This document shows, in pieces, positions 61,673 to 64,000 of a stretch of DNA of 64,000 nt (position 1 is the stretch's first letter; every line of letters starts with the position of its first letter). The position numbers were made by a program, and so were the translations under genes. The notes beneath the pieces were generated by a model. The model made no database searches, was not told the origin of the DNA, and worked only from the letters and a program-made list of their open reading frames with translations. The stretch is from Sphingomonas citri (lineage in GTDB: Bacteria; Pseudomonadota; Alphaproteobacteria; Sphingomonadales; Sphingomonadaceae), in NCBI RefSeq assembly GCF_019429485.1, contig NZ_JAHXZN010000008.1:90747-154746 (forward strand). The letters run 5' to 3'.

Positions 61673-61871
61673 GGCGTAATCCTTGGTGGTGCGACGATGG
61701 GACGCGGGCGTGCGCCGGCGTTCATGGATTGTTGAGCCGGATCGGTATAGCAAAGGGAGCGGACCGGATTCGACGCGCCTGCGTTCTTCCAGTCCATCCA
61801 CCGTTTCGACGGAGGATCCTTTGGATGACGGGGTCGGGGCCGCTGCTATCGGCTTCGGCCCTGTTTTCGTT

Positions 61872-62156
61872 TCAGCGCTTATTGTCGTAGAGGTCGGTCC
61901 TCGGCGGGAGCTTGCGCGCCAAGGTCGCTGATACACCCAGCAGTACCAGGGCGATGACCTGAGCCACGCCGGCTTGCATCTCGTCATCCAGCAGCAATGA
62001 CGCGAGCGCAAAGGCAAACGAGCCGAGCGCGGGCACGACACCGAAAATAAGGTGATGGAGCGTGCGCGCCCGAATGAACGTCAGACCGAGTGCCGCGACC
62101 AGGTTGATTGATGTCACAAGCATCGTCATGCTATAGAGCGCTGTCTCGAAGGTCAT
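61872..62156 (-). CDS. Small membrane protein (three helices), hypothetical
   Basis: The 94-residue protein has helices at about 5-27 (ALYSMTMLVTSINLVAALGL), 33-53 (HHLIFGVVPALGSFAFALAS) and 62-80 (GVAQVIALVLLGVSATLARK), with a basic/acidic C-terminus. It lies 160 bp from the transposase gene, divergently. No family is recognised. Confidence 0.55.
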   Translation of the reverse strand: MTFETALYSMTMLVTSINLVAALGLTFIRARTLHHLIFGVVPALGSFAFALASLLLDDEMQAGVAQVIALVLLGVSATLARKLPPRTDLYDNKR

Positions 62157-62316
62157 AAGACACGTCCTCTATTTAACATAAGCATTATTATCGATCCGGC
62201 GTAGTGTAAGCGCTAAGTACAAATGACACCACTCCGCTAGATAGAAACGGCACTGCCGGTGCTGTCAGCGCGTCGCCGGTGTCATAGCCGTTCTCGGCAA
62301 CGAGGACGCGCATGGT

Positions 62317-63747
62317 ATGACGGTGCTGGCAATGAGTGCTGCTGAGATCACCCGCTTCGACACGCTGATGCGGCTCGACCGCGGCGAGATCCGGATCGTG
62401 GACGCGATGGAGCTGCTGGGCCTCCAACGGCGGCAAATCTACCGGCTGCTCTACCGCCTTCGACAGGAAGGCGCTGCGGGCCTCGTGTCGCGCAAGCGCG
62501 GGCGGCCAAGCAACCGGCGCTACAGTGATGCCTTCCGCGCCCAGGTGGTCGCGCTGGTGCGAGAAAACTATGCCGACTTCGGGCCGACGCTCGCGCGCGA
62601 GTACCTTGCCGAGCGCCATGGCCTTGGCCTGTCGTGCGAGACGCTGCGGCAGATCATGATGGAAGCCGGCCTTTGGAAGGACCGTGCCGCCAGGCGCCCT
62701 CGCCCGTATCAGCCCCGCTACCGGCGCGACTGTCGCGGCGAACTGGTCCAGGTCGACGGCTCGAGACACTGGTGGTTCGAGGACCGCGGCCCGCAATGCA
62801 CGCTGCTGGTGTTCATCGACGACGCCACGAGCGAGCTGATGCACCTCGAGATGGTCGAGAGCGAAAGCACCTTCTCCTACATGCGCGCGACGCGGACGTA
62901 CCTCGAGCGGCACGGCAAGCCGGTCGCCTTCTACACGGACAAGCACAGTGCGTTCCGCAACAACACGGCCTCGGCGAATGGCGACGGGATGACCCATCTC
63001 GGACGCGCGCTCGACCGGCTGAACATCGACCTGATCTGCGCGAACTCACCGCAGGCGAAGGGGCGTGTAGAGCGGGCCAACGCGACGCTGCAGGACCGGC
63101 TCGTAAAGGCCATGCGGCTTCATCGCATCAACACCATCGACCAAGCCAGCGCCTTCCTCCCCTCCTATATGGCGCAGCACAATCGACGGTTCGCCAAGGC
63201 GCCCTTCGATCCGCGCGATCTGCATCGGCCGCTCGCCATCCACGAGAACCTCGAAGCCGAGATGGTCTGGCGCGAGCAGCGCACCGTCACCGGCGCCCTC
63301 ACCCTGCACTACAACAAGGCGATGTTCATCCTGGAGCCGACCCCGGTCGCACAGGGGCTTGCGCGCAAGAAGGTCGACGTGTGCGAGTACCCGGACGGAA
63401 GGCTTGAGATCCAGCACGAGGGTGAGGCCCTGCCCTATCGGATCTTCGACAAGATGCGCCGGGTGAACCAGGCGCCGGTAGTCGACAACAAGCACCTCGA
63501 CGCTGCCTTGGCGCTCGCCCACGCCATTCAGCAGGTGCAGCCGCACCACGCGAGGCGCAACAACAAGGAACCGGCGCGTACCGCTCAGCCCGGCGGGGTG
63601 TTCAAGGCCCCCTCGCCCGTACTACCCGGGCCGAAGCTGGACCGCCGCAAACTCGGCAATCAGCGCCTGAAGCGAGGCCCTCGCCTCTCCAACGACGAAC
63701 TCGTCGCGCGCGGCCTCGGCGAGTATGTCCGCCAGCAAACAGGATGA
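62317..63747 (+). CDS. ISNCY/IS1202-type transposase
   Basis: The 476-residue protein begins with a helix-turn-helix region (ITRFDTLMRLDRGEIRIVDA, ELLGLQRRQIYRLLYRLR) and an Arg-rich linker. The integrase-type DDE core follows: GELVQVDGSRHWWFEDRGPQ, LLVFIDDATSELMHLEMVES, FYTDKHSAFRNN and ANSPQAKGRVERANATLQDR carry the acidic triad. The C-terminus (LHYNKAMFILEPTPVAQGLA) is typical of the group once called ISNCY (ISDol1/IS1202). The frame is intact. Start at ATG 62317 or 62332. Terminal inverted repeats were not identified, though TGTAAGCGCTAAGTAC near 62204 is a possible left-end sequence, so element limits are open. Confidence 0.88.
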   Translation: MTVLAMSAAEITRFDTLMRLDRGEIRIVDAMELLGLQRRQIYRLLYRLRQEGAAGLVSRKRGRPSNRRYSDAFRAQVVALVRENYADFGPTLAREYLAERHGLGLSCETLRQIMMEAGLWKDRAARRPRPYQPRYRRDCRGELVQVDGSRHWWFEDRGPQCTLLVFIDDATSELMHLEMVESESTFSYMRATRTYLERHGKPVAFYTDKHSAFRNNTASANGDGMTHLGRALDRLNIDLICANSPQAKGRVERANATLQDRLVKAMRLHRINTIDQASAFLPSYMAQHNRRFAKAPFDPRDLHRPLAIHENLEAEMVWREQRTVTGALTLHYNKAMFILEPTPVAQGLARKKVDVCEYPDGRLEIQHEGEALPYRIFDKMRRVNQAPVVDNKHLDAALALAHAIQQVQPHHARRNNKEPARTAQPGGVFKAPSPVLPGPKLDRRKLGNQRLKRGPRLSNDELVARGLGEYVRQQTG

Positions 63748-63811
63748 CCCGGAGCTACGCCTGCCAGCGTCTCAAAAACGATGGTATTTCGGGATTATGG
63801 AAGTAGATCGG

Positions 63812-64000
63812 TTAGCCGGTTCCACCTGAGACATCAGGAGCCACTTTGGGGTCCGGGTCCTGCGCCTTGCCGATCGCGGGTGCCACCTTCTGGCTCGGCA
63901 TAGCGGTGAGATAAGCAACGATCGCATCGACGTCCTTCTCGGCCACTGGCGCCTTATACACCTCACGCATCTTGGTGACGGTCGCCTTCCACTGATCCGC
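63812..64000 (-). CDS. C-terminal fragment of a cytochrome c (sulfite dehydrogenase cytochrome-like)
   Basis: The gene runs off the right edge; its last 62 residues are seen, ending at TAA 63812-63814. ADQWKATVTKMREVYKAPVA then AIVAYLTAMPSQKVAP is the C-terminal part of class I cytochrome c. Its K-M-R string may hold the axial heme Met, and W-x-x-x-V-x-x-M is seen in SorB-type sulfite:cytochrome c oxidoreductase subunits. The CxxCH heme site lies outside. The IS transposase ends 65 bp away, so the element sits immediately downstream of this gene. Confidence 0.7.
   Translation of the reverse strand, partial: ADQWKATVTKMREVYKAPVAEKDVDAIVAYLTAMPSQKVAPAIGKAQDPDPKVAPDVSGGTG

Noticed and set aside
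62188..62997. 269-codon minus-strand frame opposite the transposase
   Set aside because: It overlaps the DDE transposase coding sequence and has no matching domain of its own.

Overview
The window looks like an alphaproteobacterium of the sphingomonad type. The evidence is high GC content, many GTG starts with GTGA/ATGA stop-start overlaps, a sphingan-like exopolysaccharide (EPS) locus, and plasmid or element genes typical of that group (DUF736, DUF2493, MobF relaxase, CsgG-like). The assignment comes from protein resemblance only; no rRNA or tRNA is present to confirm it. I could run no search or folding program, so family names are recognition calls.

Region 1 (1-7.9 kb): the end of a probable zinc metalloprotease, a 2-oxoglutarate/Fe(II) oxygenase, a 1,855-residue autotransporter followed by a perfect 15-bp hairpin, and a multiply frameshifted PhyH-type dioxygenase pseudogene.

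Region 2 (8.1-33.8 kb): a large polysaccharide locus. The minus-strand operon encodes a Wzy/ligase-like protein, a Wza-type lipoprotein, a Wzz/BY-kinase fusion with a Tyr-rich tail, a tetratricopeptide-like membrane protein, a small secreted protein and a second Wzy/ligase-like protein. The plus-strand operon encodes the initiating sugar-phosphate transferase, a third Wzy-like protein, Gmd, a Wzx flippase, an FkbM methyltransferase, GT2 enzymes, a Gmd paralogue, a sugar C-methyltransferase and a beta-helix protein. After a minus-strand alkaline-phosphatase-like gene come a DUF1972 glycosyltransferase and rmlC-B-D-A for dTDP-L-rhamnose. Together they would build an undecaprenyl-linked repeat unit containing 6-deoxyhexose and rhamnose, possibly C- and O-methylated, flip it (Wzx), polymerise it (Wzy) and export it (Wza/Wzc). 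An orphan AAA ATPase closes the block.

Region 3 (35-42.5 kb): gene-poor. It holds a 93-bp tandem repeat family split by a decayed IS110/IS1111-type element whose ends can be placed almost to the base, a ParA/ribbon-helix-helix (RHH) partition pair, and about 1.6 kb dominated by 9-bp repeats built on a GAGCG core. The region just upstream of parA has the same 9-bp phasing.

Region 4 (42.4-57 kb): a plasmid or integrative-element backbone. It has a CsgG-like lipoprotein operon, a MobF relaxase, a coupling protein and an RHH protein in the order of R388 trwA-trwB-trwC, and beside them a candidate oriT whose nic region resembles that of plasmid F. Further along are DUF2493, DUF736 and other small genes, with intergenic regions full of short GC hairpins. 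No replication initiator and no type IV secretion channel genes lie in the window.

Region 5 (57-64 kb): small accessory genes (secreted and membrane proteins, a 38-residue coupled membrane peptide, a BLUF photoreceptor, a single-domain response regulator, an S41 peptidase), an ISNCY/IS1202-type transposase, and the C-terminal end of a sulfite-dehydrogenase-type cytochrome c.
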